A stretch of DNA of 64,000 nt from positions 1,736,001 through 1,800,000 of the forward strand of contig NZ_AP025477.1 of NCBI RefSeq assembly GCF_024347415.1, in the 5' to 3' direction. The notes beneath the pieces were generated by a model, which saw only the letters and a program-made list of their open reading frames with translations, was not told the DNA's origin and did not search any database. Position 1 is the first letter of the stretch; each line of letters starts with the position of its first letter. Made by a program: the position numbers and the translations under genes. This document shows, piece by piece, positions 34,710-43,256 of the stretch. The stretch comes from Vibrio crassostreae (lineage in GTDB: Bacteria > Pseudomonadota > Gammaproteobacteria > Enterobacterales > Vibrionaceae).

Positions 34710-37070
34710 ATGGCGATGCAAAGACTCAATACAGAACAGCTGTATCAGGTAGCAGAACTCGAGAAGTTACCATGTAAGTCGACCAAAGAACTGGCTCCAA
34801 TTGACGAGATCGTCGGGCAAGAACGTGCTCAAAAGGCCGTTGAGTTCGCGATGTCAATCAAGGAAAAGGGTTACAACATTTATGCGATAGGGCGAAATGG
34901 TCTGGGTAAACGCACCATGATCTTGCGCTATCTAAACCGACACCCTCAAGAGGTTCAGGAGCTTTTTGATTGGTGTTATATCGCGAACTTTGAAGATATT
35001 CGTACACCTAAGGTACTCAAGTTACCAAGAGGCGTCGGTAGTAGCTTAAAGCAAGACATTGAAAAGCTGATGCGTAAATTGCTGAAAGGTATGCCTCTAG
35101 CATTTGATAACGAGATGTACTTTAGCCGTGCTGACAGGCTTAAAAACCAATTAGCAGCTAAGCAGCAAGCCGCGTTAGAAAGCATTAGCCAAGAAGCGAA
35201 AGACAAGGGCATTAACCTGACGATCACCACTCAGGGTGATTACCAATTTGTGGCAATGAATGGCGATGATCTTCATACCGAAGAGAGCTTTGATCTGCTT
35301 TCGCCGGAAGAACAAGATCAATTTGATAAAACCATTGATGGGTTGGAAGTCGGACTGCGAACCATTTCTCGTGAATTAACGGAACTTGAAGAGACGTACA
35401 CTGAGAAAATTCAAAAGCTGAATGATGACACAGCACGAGATGTGACTACTCACTTTATCAAGCAGTTAAAGCAGGATTACAGTCAATATCCAGAGATCAA
35501 GAAGTACCTAACGGCACTGCGTAAAGACATTGTCGATAACGCTGACATCTTCTTAGAAGAGAGCACCGAGCAAGCCGAAGTGGCGACTGCTTCTTTGGAT
35601 AAGAAAATGCCGCGTCGCTACAAGGTTAATGTGATTGTTAGCCAGAAGGAGGAGGCGATGCCGATCGTGGTAGAGGAAAACCCAAATTACCACTCTCTGT
35701 TTGGCCATGTGGAAACAGCGACTTTTAAAGGTACCGTATTTACCGATTTCTCCTTGATTCGCGCAGGTAGCTTGCACAGAGCAAACGGCGGCGTATTGTT
35801 GATGGATGCGGTCAAGGTGCTTGAGCAGCCGTACGTTTGGGAAGGCTTGAAGCGAGCGCTGCGTTCACGTCAATTGAGTTTCACTTCATTAGAAAAAGAG
35901 GTGACCTTAACGGGGGCGGTATCGCTTGATCCTGAACCGATTCCATTGGACGTTAAGATCATTCTGTTTGGTGATTACCGAACTTACCAACTGCTGCAAC
36001 ATTACGATGCGGAGTTTGGTGAACTGTTCCGTGTGACAGCCGATTTTGAAGATGAGATGAAGCGCACTCCCGATTCTGAAATGCATTACGCGCGCTTTAT
36101 TTCGAGCATCGTACATGACAACAACATGTTGCATTGTGACCGCAAAGCGATTGCTCGCATCATTGAGCACAGTTCTCGTCAGGCGGGTGACCAAGGTAAA
36201 TTGTCTCTGCACTCGGCACACATTGCCAATCTGCTTCGTGAGTCAAACTACGTTGCGAGAGGCTCAAAATCGAACCTGATTCGTGCAACGCACGTCGACC
36301 AAGCGTTATCTAACCAACAGATGCGTGTTGGACGACTGCAAGACAGTGTGATGGAAACCTTTACTAATGGCACAACGCTGATTCATGTCGATGGTCAGGC
36401 GGTTGGGCAAGTGAATGCGCTTTCTGTACTTAGCACGACGGATCATATGTTTGGTGCGCCGAACCGAATCACGGCAACCACCGCTTACGGTGATGGTGAA
36501 GTGATTGATATTGAAAGAAACGTAGACCTAGGTGGCAGTATTCACTCGAAGGGTGTGATGATCTTGTCGGCTTACCTTTCTTCTGTGTTTGGTAAAACGG
36601 CCAAAGTACCACTCACTACTAACATTACCTTCGAGCAGTCGTATGGTGGCGTCGATGGTGACAGTGCGAGTATGGCCGAGTTCTGTGCGGTGGTATCTGC
36701 ATTTTCTAAGCAACCAAACCGTCAAGATATTGCGATTACGGGTTCGATGAACCAGTTTGGTGAGTCTCAACCCATAGGTGGTGTAAACGAGAAAATTGAA
36801 GGTTTCTTTGATGTGTGTGAAATCAAAGGGCGTTCAAACGAACAAGGAGTGATCATCCCGCGTTCAAATGTTCACAACCTGATGCTGCGTAGCGACATCG
36901 TAAAAGCGGTTGAAAAGGGCGAGTTTAATATCTGGGCGATTGACCATGTAACAGAAGCGATTGAGCTGTTCACAGGCAAAGCCGCAGGTGAGGCAAGTGA
37001 TGAGGGTAGCTACCCAATTGATACTATTTTTGGTATCGCTCAAGCGAAACTGAACGCACTGCGTAAATAG
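34710..37070 (+). CDS. Lon-like ATP-dependent protease (LonB/YcbZ type)
   Basis: A 786-residue Lon-family protein without the N-terminal LAN domain. The AAA-type region contains 'GRNGLGKRTMILRYL' as a variant Walker A and 'HRANGGVLLMDAVKVLEQPY' as Walker B. A coiled region lies between (about 150-270). The C-terminal S16 protease domain (about 560-770) has the catalytic Ser in 'GGVDGDSASMAE' and Lys in 'GGVNEKIEGFF'. Walker A has an Arg-Thr after Lys where Ser/Thr-type residues are usual, so ATP binding by this divergent group is likely but not certain. A strong ribosome binding site (AGGAGG, five-base spacing) precedes the ATG. It is monocistronic with its own terminator. Confidence 0.9.
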   Translation: MAMQRLNTEQLYQVAELEKLPCKSTKELAPIDEIVGQERAQKAVEFAMSIKEKGYNIYAIGRNGLGKRTMILRYLNRHPQEVQELFDWCYIANFEDIRTPKVLKLPRGVGSSLKQDIEKLMRKLLKGMPLAFDNEMYFSRADRLKNQLAAKQQAALESISQEAKDKGINLTITTQGDYQFVAMNGDDLHTEESFDLLSPEEQDQFDKTIDGLEVGLRTISRELTELEETYTEKIQKLNDDTARDVTTHFIKQLKQDYSQYPEIKKYLTALRKDIVDNADIFLEESTEQAEVATASLDKKMPRRYKVNVIVSQKEEAMPIVVEENPNYHSLFGHVETATFKGTVFTDFSLIRAGSLHRANGGVLLMDAVKVLEQPYVWEGLKRALRSRQLSFTSLEKEVTLTGAVSLDPEPIPLDVKIILFGDYRTYQLLQHYDAEFGELFRVTADFEDEMKRTPDSEMHYARFISSIVHDNNMLHCDRKAIARIIEHSSRQAGDQGKLSLHSAHIANLLRESNYVARGSKSNLIRATHVDQALSNQQMRVGRLQDSVMETFTNGTTLIHVDGQAVGQVNALSVLSTTDHMFGAPNRITATTAYGDGEVIDIERNVDLGGSIHSKGVMILSAYLSSVFGKTAKVPLTTNITFEQSYGGVDGDSASMAEFCAVVSAFSKQPNRQDIAITGSMNQFGESQPIGGVNEKIEGFFDVCEIKGRSNEQGVIIPRSNVHNLMLRSDIVKAVEKGEFNIWAIDHVTEAIELFTGKAAGEASDEGSYPIDTIFGIAQAKLNALRK

Positions 37071-37118
37071 CTAAATACAAAGTTTAATAGCTAAACAAAT
37101 AAATAGCAGTCAAAACGC

Positions 37119-37150
37119 AAAAGCCATCGTTTAGAGTCGATGGCTTTTTT
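37119..37150 (+). terminator. Terminator of the Lon-like protease gene
   Basis: AAAAGCCATCG (37119-37129) pairs with CGATGGCTTTT (37138-37148), then further T. Confidence 0.92.
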
Positions 37151-37231
37151 ATTGGTTGAGGTTTGGCTCGCTAGGAGCCATTTTTTTTGGTCAGCTTACG
37201 GTATTCGGAGAAAGTAGCGTCTTAAAAGGCG

Positions 37232-37978
37232 TTAACCGTTTCGTAAGCAGAGCTTGGTGCCATCAAACTTTAATTTTGCCAACAAGTGCTTAGCGTTGGC
37301 TCGGCCAATATCATCAAATTCGACACCGTATCGAGCGTAATGCGTCGATTTTTGCAGATTACAAATGATGCCCCTCAATGGCGGAATCAGCGGGCCATTG
37401 TAGTTTTCAGGCGTAATCTCAATCGACACTCGATCGGCAATCTGAATCGCGCGAGAAGTCGGTGAGGTCACAAAACGACAACCACTTTTCGATAAGTCTC
37501 TTATCTCACAGTTTGCTCGTTGGTCGTTGAAGATGATTCTTGAAGCTAGATTCACTTCATATCGGGTCTCTTTACGCAGTTGAGTCACTTGCATGGTACT
37601 TGGTGTAGAGAGCACTAAAATCGGAAAGGGTTCGCCAATCCTATGGTGAATTTGGCTTCTAAAGTGGATAAGCGCCCCTTCACCTCGCAGAGAATACGCA
37701 CGAGCGGTCATCCAAAAGCCTTCTTGAAAGAAAAAGTTCAGATCTTCATTGGATACCTCGGGAACCTCAACCACAATACAGTTATCACTGTGCGTACCGA
37801 TAAACTTGGTGGTGGCGAGAAACTTCGTGCCAACGGGAGTCGAGACATTTAATGTCAGTTCACTGCCGTGCTCAATCATGGCCAGCGCATCAGTGCTATT
37901 GATAGTGGAAACAGTGCGATTACGAGGGTCTTGAAGTGCCTGATTATGCTCCAAAGGCTTCTTCAGGGGTGCGTTCAT
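37232..37978 (-). CDS. PilZ-domain c-di-GMP-binding protein (YcgR-like)
   Basis: A 248-residue protein with an N-terminal YcgR-type domain (about 30-115) and a C-terminal PilZ domain (about 130-240). The c-di-GMP motifs are present: 'RKETRYEVN' (RxxxR) and 'DLSKSGCRF' (DxSxxG). Proteins of this layout act as flagellar brakes or link c-di-GMP to surface behaviour. The start at 37978 (MNAPLKKPLE) has GGAG six bases upstream and is preferred to one at 38002. No motility genes are nearby, so the target is not suggested by context. Confidence 0.88.
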   Translation of the reverse strand: MNAPLKKPLEHNQALQDPRNRTVSTINSTDALAMIEHGSELTLNVSTPVGTKFLATTKFIGTHSDNCIVVEVPEVSNEDLNFFFQEGFWMTARAYSLRGEGALIHFRSQIHHRIGEPFPILVLSTPSTMQVTQLRKETRYEVNLASRIIFNDQRANCEIRDLSKSGCRFVTSPTSRAIQIADRVSIEITPENYNGPLIPPLRGIICNLQKSTHYARYGVEFDDIGRANAKHLLAKLKFDGTKLCLRNG

Positions 37979-38252
37979 TATATGTTCTCCATGCGCCAAC
38001 ATGCGTCTGTTAGTTATATTGGTAACTTGCTAACAAGGGGTTATTACGTGCTAGATTGGGTAGACGTACTCACATAGATTTATAGAGTGCCTTCTATCAT
38101 TGCTGATTTTATATTAAGCCGATTGCACTGAATTATTTACTGTGTTTGTAAGTACTTAGTTTTATTTATATGCACTTGCGTTAGTCTATTACAAGGAACT
38201 CATACTTCAAACTTTTATTGTTTGTCGTGTCAATTATTTGCAGGAGTTGAGA

Positions 38253-38537
38253 ATGCAGGCAGTAAAATGGGATCAAGAAGTGAACCAGATCACAGTTGAG
38301 CTAGAACCCAACCAGTTCGCGGTTGTTAAGTATCAAAAGGACGGAGATGTACTACATATCACGTCGACTCGTATTCCTGATGAACTGCAAGGCAAGGGCT
38401 TTGGTAAGATGATGATGGAGTCGGTATTGCCTGAAATTGAACAAGCGGGCTTCAAAATTGTGCCGGTTTGTAGCTATGTGGTTCACTACATGAATAGGCA
38501 GCCACAGTGGTCACATCTTCTATCCGATAAAGCATAA
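38253..38537 (+). CDS. GNAT-like protein of the YjdJ type
   Basis: A 94-residue single-domain acetyltransferase-like protein. 'IPDELQGKGFGKMMMESVLP' is the acetyl-CoA-binding Q/RxxGxG/A loop, and 'KIVPVCSYVVHYMNRQPQW' is the typical second half of this minimal group (COG2388). AGGAG lies six bases before the ATG at 38253; the in-frame TTG at 38238 overlaps that site. It is followed 11 bases later by the kinase-like gene, so they may be cotranscribed. The substrate is unknown. Confidence 0.85.
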   Translation: MQAVKWDQEVNQITVELEPNQFAVVKYQKDGDVLHITSTRIPDELQGKGFGKMMMESVLPEIEQAGFKIVPVCSYVVHYMNRQPQWSHLLSDKA

Positions 38538-38548
38538 CAACGAGTAAT

Positions 38549-39667
38549 ATGTCTCAATCAATACCGTCGAATAATCGAGCTCAAGCTACAGTGAGCTCAA
38601 GTCAAAATCAGCCTGAGCTTTATCAAAAGATAGCGACCTGGTTGGGTTGTTATGAAGGATTTGATGTCGAAGTGATTCAACGCCTGTGGGGCGGGTATGG
38701 CGAGTTAGTTCGCTTGGTCTTTGCTAAAGATAATAGCGCTTCGATGAACAGCGTTATCGTTAAACATGTCGCGCTGCCAGATAAAGCGGAACACCCTAAA
38801 GGCTGGAATACTAAACTCTCTCATCAACGCAAAGTTCACTCTTACCAAGTGGAAACGGCATGGTATCAGTCCTTCACTCAACAATGGGACGATCGTTGTC
38901 CTGTTCCTGTTGGACTGCATTGTGAGCTACAAGAGAATGAGTGGCTTATCGTGATGCAAGACCTAGCAGATATAGGTTTTCCGTTAACCTCTCAGTTTGA
39001 TGTACCTGTTGTTTCTGACTATCAGGCATCTAGTTACACACGAGAAGAGCAAAAACAACGCGATGCTTGCCTTAAATGGCTCGCTAATTTTCACGCAAAG
39101 CACATCAATATCAATCAAGAACAGTCGTCGTCATTGTGGCAAGTCGGTACATACTGGCACCTAGACACTCGCCCCGATGAGCTGAATGCTTTGGCTGATG
39201 TCCCACTGAAGAATCAAGCTAAGCACATCGACCGTTTATTAAAAGAGTGTCCATATCAAACCTTGGTTCATGGTGACGCTAAGCTAGCCAACTTCTGTTT
39301 TGATCTAGAGAGCGAAAACGCCGCTGCCGTCGATTTCCAATATGTGGGTCACGGCTGTGCGATGAAAGATGTGGCTCTATTTATGAGCAGCGCAATTAGG
39401 CCGCAAGATTGCCAAGAGTACGAGCAAAAGGTATTAGATATTTACTTCCAACACTTGAAAGATGCACTCGCGCACTATCAGCCACACCTTTCTTTCGATG
39501 ATGTTGAAGCCGCATGGCGACCAATGTTTTACGTGGCATGGGCTGATTTCCAACGTTTCGTGAAAGGTTGGAGCCCTGAGCATTGGAAGATTAATCCGTA
39601 TACTGAGCAGTTGACCTTACGAGTGCTCACTCAATTAGACGAACAGGAGTCCGTCAATGTTCGATAG
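38549..39667 (+). CDS. Phosphotransferase of the APH/ecdysteroid-kinase-like group
   Basis: A 372-residue protein-kinase-fold phosphotransferase. 'VHGDAKLANFCFD' matches the catalytic HGDxxxxN motif, and 'AAVDFQYVGHGCAMKDVALF' the magnesium-binding D-F motif. The N-lobe has 'LWGGYGELVRLVFA' in the place of the glycine-rich loop. This group phosphorylates small hydroxylated compounds such as choline, aminoglycosides or sterols; the substrate here is unknown. Its last codons overlap the MFS gene by 11 bases, so kinase and transporter are coupled and may act on the same compound. Confidence 0.82.
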   Translation: MSQSIPSNNRAQATVSSSQNQPELYQKIATWLGCYEGFDVEVIQRLWGGYGELVRLVFAKDNSASMNSVIVKHVALPDKAEHPKGWNTKLSHQRKVHSYQVETAWYQSFTQQWDDRCPVPVGLHCELQENEWLIVMQDLADIGFPLTSQFDVPVVSDYQASSYTREEQKQRDACLKWLANFHAKHININQEQSSSLWQVGTYWHLDTRPDELNALADVPLKNQAKHIDRLLKECPYQTLVHGDAKLANFCFDLESENAAAVDFQYVGHGCAMKDVALFMSSAIRPQDCQEYEQKVLDIYFQHLKDALAHYQPHLSFDDVEAAWRPMFYVAWADFQRFVKGWSPEHWKINPYTEQLTLRVLTQLDEQESVNVR

Positions 39668-40838
39668 AACCGCGAGCTGGAAAACGCCGCAAAACTTTTT
39701 ATTACTGATTTCGATTGTTGTACCTATCGCGTTTTCGAGCTGGATGGCTCTGCTTAATAATTTCGTGATTGAGAAAGCGAACTTTGACGGTGCCGATATA
39801 GGCTTGCTGCAAAGTGTTCGTGAGATACCCGGCTTCTTAGCATTTACTGTGGTGTTTGTTTTAGCCTTCATACGTGAGCAACGCTTCATGTTGATATCGC
39901 TAGCGATGCTGACCGTGGGCACGGCGATTACCGGTTTATTCCCTTCACTGACAGGCCTTTTGCTTACCACCATTTTGATGTCAACGGGTTTCCACTATTT
40001 TGAAACGTTGAAGCAATCTTTGTCACTGCAATGGCTAAGCAAAGAAGAAGCGCCAGAGATGCTAGGTAAAATGATCTCGGTGGGCGCACTTGCGTCTCTT
40101 CTCACCTATGGCTCTATTTGGGTGATGCTAGAACAGCTAAAACTCGATTTCGCTTGGGTATATGGTATTACCGGAGGCATCGGTTTCGTTCTGGTGTTGG
40201 TGATGACCTTTGGTTTCCCTGAGTTTCAAACCAAGACCCAACAGAATAAGAAGTTAGTGCTAAGGAAGCGTTACTGGCTCTACTATGCGCTGACGTTTAT
40301 GAGTGGCGCGAGAAGACAAATATTCACCGTGTTTGCAGGCTTTTTGATGGTAGAGAAGTTCGGTTACTCGGCTGCTGAGATTACGCTATTGTTCTTAATC
40401 AACTACCTATTTAATTTCTTGTTCGCAAAACGCATTGGCAAGTTCATTGGTGTGGTTGGCGAGCGCAAGGCGTTAATCTTCGAGTATGTCGGTTTGATCG
40501 GTGTGTTTGTTGGATATGGTTTGGTGCAAAGTGCTGAGTGGGCGGCGGCGCTTTACGTGGTCGATCATCTGTTCTTTGCTTTGGCGTTAGCGATTAAAAC
40601 TTACTTCCAAAAAATTGCAGATCCAGCAGACATGGCCTCAACCGCAGGTGTTTCTTTCACCATCAACCATATCGCCGCGGTTGTTATTCCAGTCGCGTTT
40701 GGTGTGATTTGGTTATCGTCCCCTGCAACGGTTTTCTACATCGGTGCTGCGATGGCGGCGGTTTCTTTGGCGTTGTCTTTAAACATTCCTAAGACACCTG
40801 AAGAAGGCAATGAAGTGCGAATGTTTAGCTGGCGTTAA
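39657..40838 (+). CDS. MFS transporter
   Basis: A 393-residue membrane protein with about 12 helices in the MFS pattern ('LLISIVVPIAFSSWMALLNN' first). The loop between helices 2 and 3 is 'FVLAFIREQRFML', a weak form of the MFS signature. It starts inside the kinase gene (ATG at 39657, 11-base overlap), which indicates translational coupling. Substrate and direction are unknown. Confidence 0.88.
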   Translation: MFDRTASWKTPQNFLLLISIVVPIAFSSWMALLNNFVIEKANFDGADIGLLQSVREIPGFLAFTVVFVLAFIREQRFMLISLAMLTVGTAITGLFPSLTGLLLTTILMSTGFHYFETLKQSLSLQWLSKEEAPEMLGKMISVGALASLLTYGSIWVMLEQLKLDFAWVYGITGGIGFVLVLVMTFGFPEFQTKTQQNKKLVLRKRYWLYYALTFMSGARRQIFTVFAGFLMVEKFGYSAAEITLLFLINYLFNFLFAKRIGKFIGVVGERKALIFEYVGLIGVFVGYGLVQSAEWAAALYVVDHLFFALALAIKTYFQKIADPADMASTAGVSFTINHIAAVVIPVAFGVIWLSSPATVFYIGAAMAAVSLALSLNIPKTPEEGNEVRMFSWR

Positions 40839-40856
40839 CGCTAGGTAGAGACAAAT

Positions 40857-40889
40857 AAAAAGCTCCAATATCGCTATTGGAGCTTTTTT
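40857..40889. terminator. Bidirectional terminator between MFS and EamA genes
   Basis: AAAAAGCTCCAATA (40857-40870) pairs with TATTGGAGCTTTTT (from 40875) around TCGC. T runs occur on both strands. Confidence 0.9.
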
Positions 40890-40938
40890 GTATGTGTTAG
40901 GTCGAGAGATCTAATCAATCAAATAGGTTCCAGTAGGA

Positions 40939-41853
40939 TTAGCTTCTTACGGTTTTTAATCCTGTGCGTAACTTGAAGATGCTCTTTGGTGCTTTAGTTA
41001 GCAGGATGCCACAAAGCAGAGGGATCATCATAAGCAGAGACTGTTCCGATAGCACCTCACCATTGATGTAGCAAGAGATCAGCAGTGCAACCACTGGGAA
41101 GATAAGGAAACAAATGGATGCTTGGAACGGTGTCGAAACCTGACCGAGTTTGAAGTAAGCCACAATACCGCCGACACTCGCTACAAAACCTAGGTACACG
41201 ACCGCTGAGATAGAATCCCAAGTGAAAGATTCTACGTTCACGTTCTCACCAACAGCCGATACAGCAAACAAGAAAATCGCAGCAATAAAGCTTGGTACAG
41301 CGTTGTAAGTCAGTACTTCGATGCCTTTACTGTGCTTTTGTACCAACACATACATCACCGCGTGAATCGCAACCGCAAGGCCTAAGCAAACCGTACCGAT
41401 AAGGTAATCGTCGCCACCCATCTGCATTTCGTTACCAAGGATTAAACATAGGCTCACAACAGCAGTAATCAGACCGAATATTTGATGCTTTGCTAAGCGC
41501 AGACCAAGGAACAGACCCGACATCAGCATCACAGCTACTGGCATGTTGGCGAAGATGATCGAAGCCAAACCAGAAGAGATGTATTGCTCACCGTAGATCA
41601 TTAAAGTGAACGGAATAGCAAAATACATCAGTGCCACAATCAGTAGCCATTGACGTTTACCTTTAGGAAAAAGCAGAGGTTGGTTGAACACTTTCGCCAA
41701 TACCGCAAGCAGCGGTGCGGCCAGTAAAAAGCGCAATGCCGTGGCAAAAACAGGTGGGATAGAATGCAATGCCACTTCCATAGCGAACCAAGTGGTTCCC
41801 CAAATTAAGCAAACAGAGACAAAAAGCAAGATAGTTAGCGACTTCGAATTCAT
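40939..41853 (-). CDS. EamA/DMT-family transporter
   Basis: A 304-residue ten-helix drug/metabolite-type exporter made of two EamA repeats. The first begins 'ILLFVSVCLIWGTTWFAMEV', with the usual W-G-T-W, and the second near residue 150. 'GYLG/VYLGFVASVGGIVAYF' type loops mark the second half. The substrate is unknown. A 414-base gap separates it from a divergent LysR-type gene that may control it. Confidence 0.9.
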   Translation of the reverse strand: MNSKSLTILLFVSVCLIWGTTWFAMEVALHSIPPVFATALRFLLAAPLLAVLAKVFNQPLLFPKGKRQWLLIVALMYFAIPFTLMIYGEQYISSGLASIIFANMPVAVMLMSGLFLGLRLAKHQIFGLITAVVSLCLILGNEMQMGGDDYLIGTVCLGLAVAIHAVMYVLVQKHSKGIEVLTYNAVPSFIAAIFLFAVSAVGENVNVESFTWDSISAVVYLGFVASVGGIVAYFKLGQVSTPFQASICFLIFPVVALLISCYINGEVLSEQSLLMMIPLLCGILLTKAPKSIFKLRTGLKTVRS

Positions 41854-42267
41854 GGTGACTACTCATTAATAATTATTTTAAATCATAGGCTTGTAGCGCC
41901 TTAATGACGTGGCACAGTATAAGGAGGTAGTCGGAGAAAAAATTTGTCTTTTTGTCTCTAATTGAAATGAAGTGTAGAAATTAAATCTCTAATATAACTA
42001 TTGAGAAGCAAATATTTTCACCAATTGATATCTTTATAAAGTCATTATTCTTTGCGAGGTTTAATTTTTACGAATGGATGTATGATTCCGCAACGTAAGA
42101 CAAATGATATATTTACTCGACTTCGGAGTCTTGTGGGCCGTGGTATTTAGATAACGTCTGTAAAAAACGCTACTGACAACAAACTTATAGCATAGAGTGT
42201 TGAAGGTTTATTTGGTTCACGTTCATACTGAACTAGAAAGGCAAAGCATGGAAATGAGGTAGGGCAT
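41854..42267. other. 414-base divergent gap between the EamA and LysR-type genes
   Basis: AT-rich, with no convincing gene. It holds a TTTGTCTTTTTGTCTC direct repeat (about 41942-41957), likely promoter elements for both sides, and one 16-codon frame from 42103 that lacks a ribosome binding site. No hairpin or repeat of note. Confidence 0.5.
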
Positions 42268-43176
42268 TTGAAAAACACAATCGACTTAAATCTGTATCGA
42301 TTTTTGGATTTGCTTTATGAGCAACAATCTCAGGCGAAGGTTTGCCATATTCTGGATATCAGCCGAGCAACGTTTAATCGCCACCTTTCGGATTGTCGAG
42401 ATTTGTTTGCTAATGAGTTATTCATTGCAACCAAAGGTGTTTATGCGCCGACCTTGTTCACCACTCAACTAATACTGGTGGTGAAAGAACCTTTAGAAAA
42501 GCTAGAGCAAGCGCAGCAAATATCGCAGTCGTTTATTGGTACCGATTCGAATATTGAGTATGTTTTTCATGCTGCGAATCCATTGAGCACACTGTTTACG
42601 GTTCCTCTGTTGCAGGGTCTTACCAATGAGGAGTCGAAGCCCAAAATATCCATGATGGACTGGTCGTTAGATGGAGTCGAATTTCCCAAAGCGGGCACCT
42701 TGGCGATTGGTGTGTCGGGCTATCCAAATGAACTGAATGATCGCATTGTAGAACGTAAAGTGGGGTCGTTAGAATTGTTTGCTTATGTGGCCGATACACA
42801 TCCTCTAGCCAAAAACGAAGCCATCGACCTCAACCAGTTAGAAAGCTTTGATACGGTGCGTGTTTCGATGGGGTCATTGGATGCGAACTCCTATTACGAG
42901 CGCCTAAAAAAGCGCACAGGCTTGGTATTGCAGCAGAAGCTGACTGTGGCATCGGTCTCCTCCGCGTTGGAATGTGTGCAGGTGAGCCAGTATGTGTACG
43001 TTGGCTTTGATATGGGTTTGGCTTCTATCCCTAGTGGGCTCAGTAAACGGCCTGTTTTATTCAACGGCGAAGCGGTGACTTTTGATGTTGGTATCCAGTA
43101 CCACCGTGCTTGTTATCAGCACCCGATAGTCAAACGTATTGAGCAGATCTTAAGTGAGAGCCTAGAAAGTTATTGA
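42268..43176 (+). CDS. LysR-type regulator with divergent N-terminus
   Basis: A 302-residue protein with the LysR layout. The helix-turn-helix region is unusual: 'LYRFLDLLYEQQSQAKVCHI' followed by 'ISRATFNRHLSDCRDLFANE', where the common 'PAVSRQI' recognition helix is replaced. The effector domain (about 90-295) follows. The start is TTG at 42268 with GAGG upstream; no ATG gives a complete domain. It is convergent with the DUF1254 gene. Confidence 0.82.
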   Translation: MKNTIDLNLYRFLDLLYEQQSQAKVCHILDISRATFNRHLSDCRDLFANELFIATKGVYAPTLFTTQLILVVKEPLEKLEQAQQISQSFIGTDSNIEYVFHAANPLSTLFTVPLLQGLTNEESKPKISMMDWSLDGVEFPKAGTLAIGVSGYPNELNDRIVERKVGSLELFAYVADTHPLAKNEAIDLNQLESFDTVRVSMGSLDANSYYERLKKRTGLVLQQKLTVASVSSALECVQVSQYVYVGFDMGLASIPSGLSKRPVLFNGEAVTFDVGIQYHRACYQHPIVKRIEQILSESLESY

Positions 43177-43200
43177 TCATATAGATGATGACAACAACAA

Positions 43201-43226
43201 AAAACGCGCCGATGAAGGCGCGTTTT
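43201..43226. terminator. Bidirectional terminator between the LysR-type and DUF1254 genes
   Basis: AAAACGCGCC (43201-43210) pairs with GGCGCGTTTT (43217-43226). A runs upstream provide a T tract for the minus strand. Confidence 0.85.
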
Positions 43227-43256
43227 AGTTACTGTCTCATTGAAGACTACTAAGCG

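Noticed and set aside
42103..42153. A 16-codon frame (MIYLLDFGVLWAVVFR) in the gap before the LysR-type gene
   Set aside because: It has a hydrophobic look but no ribosome binding site and is too short to support without conservation data.
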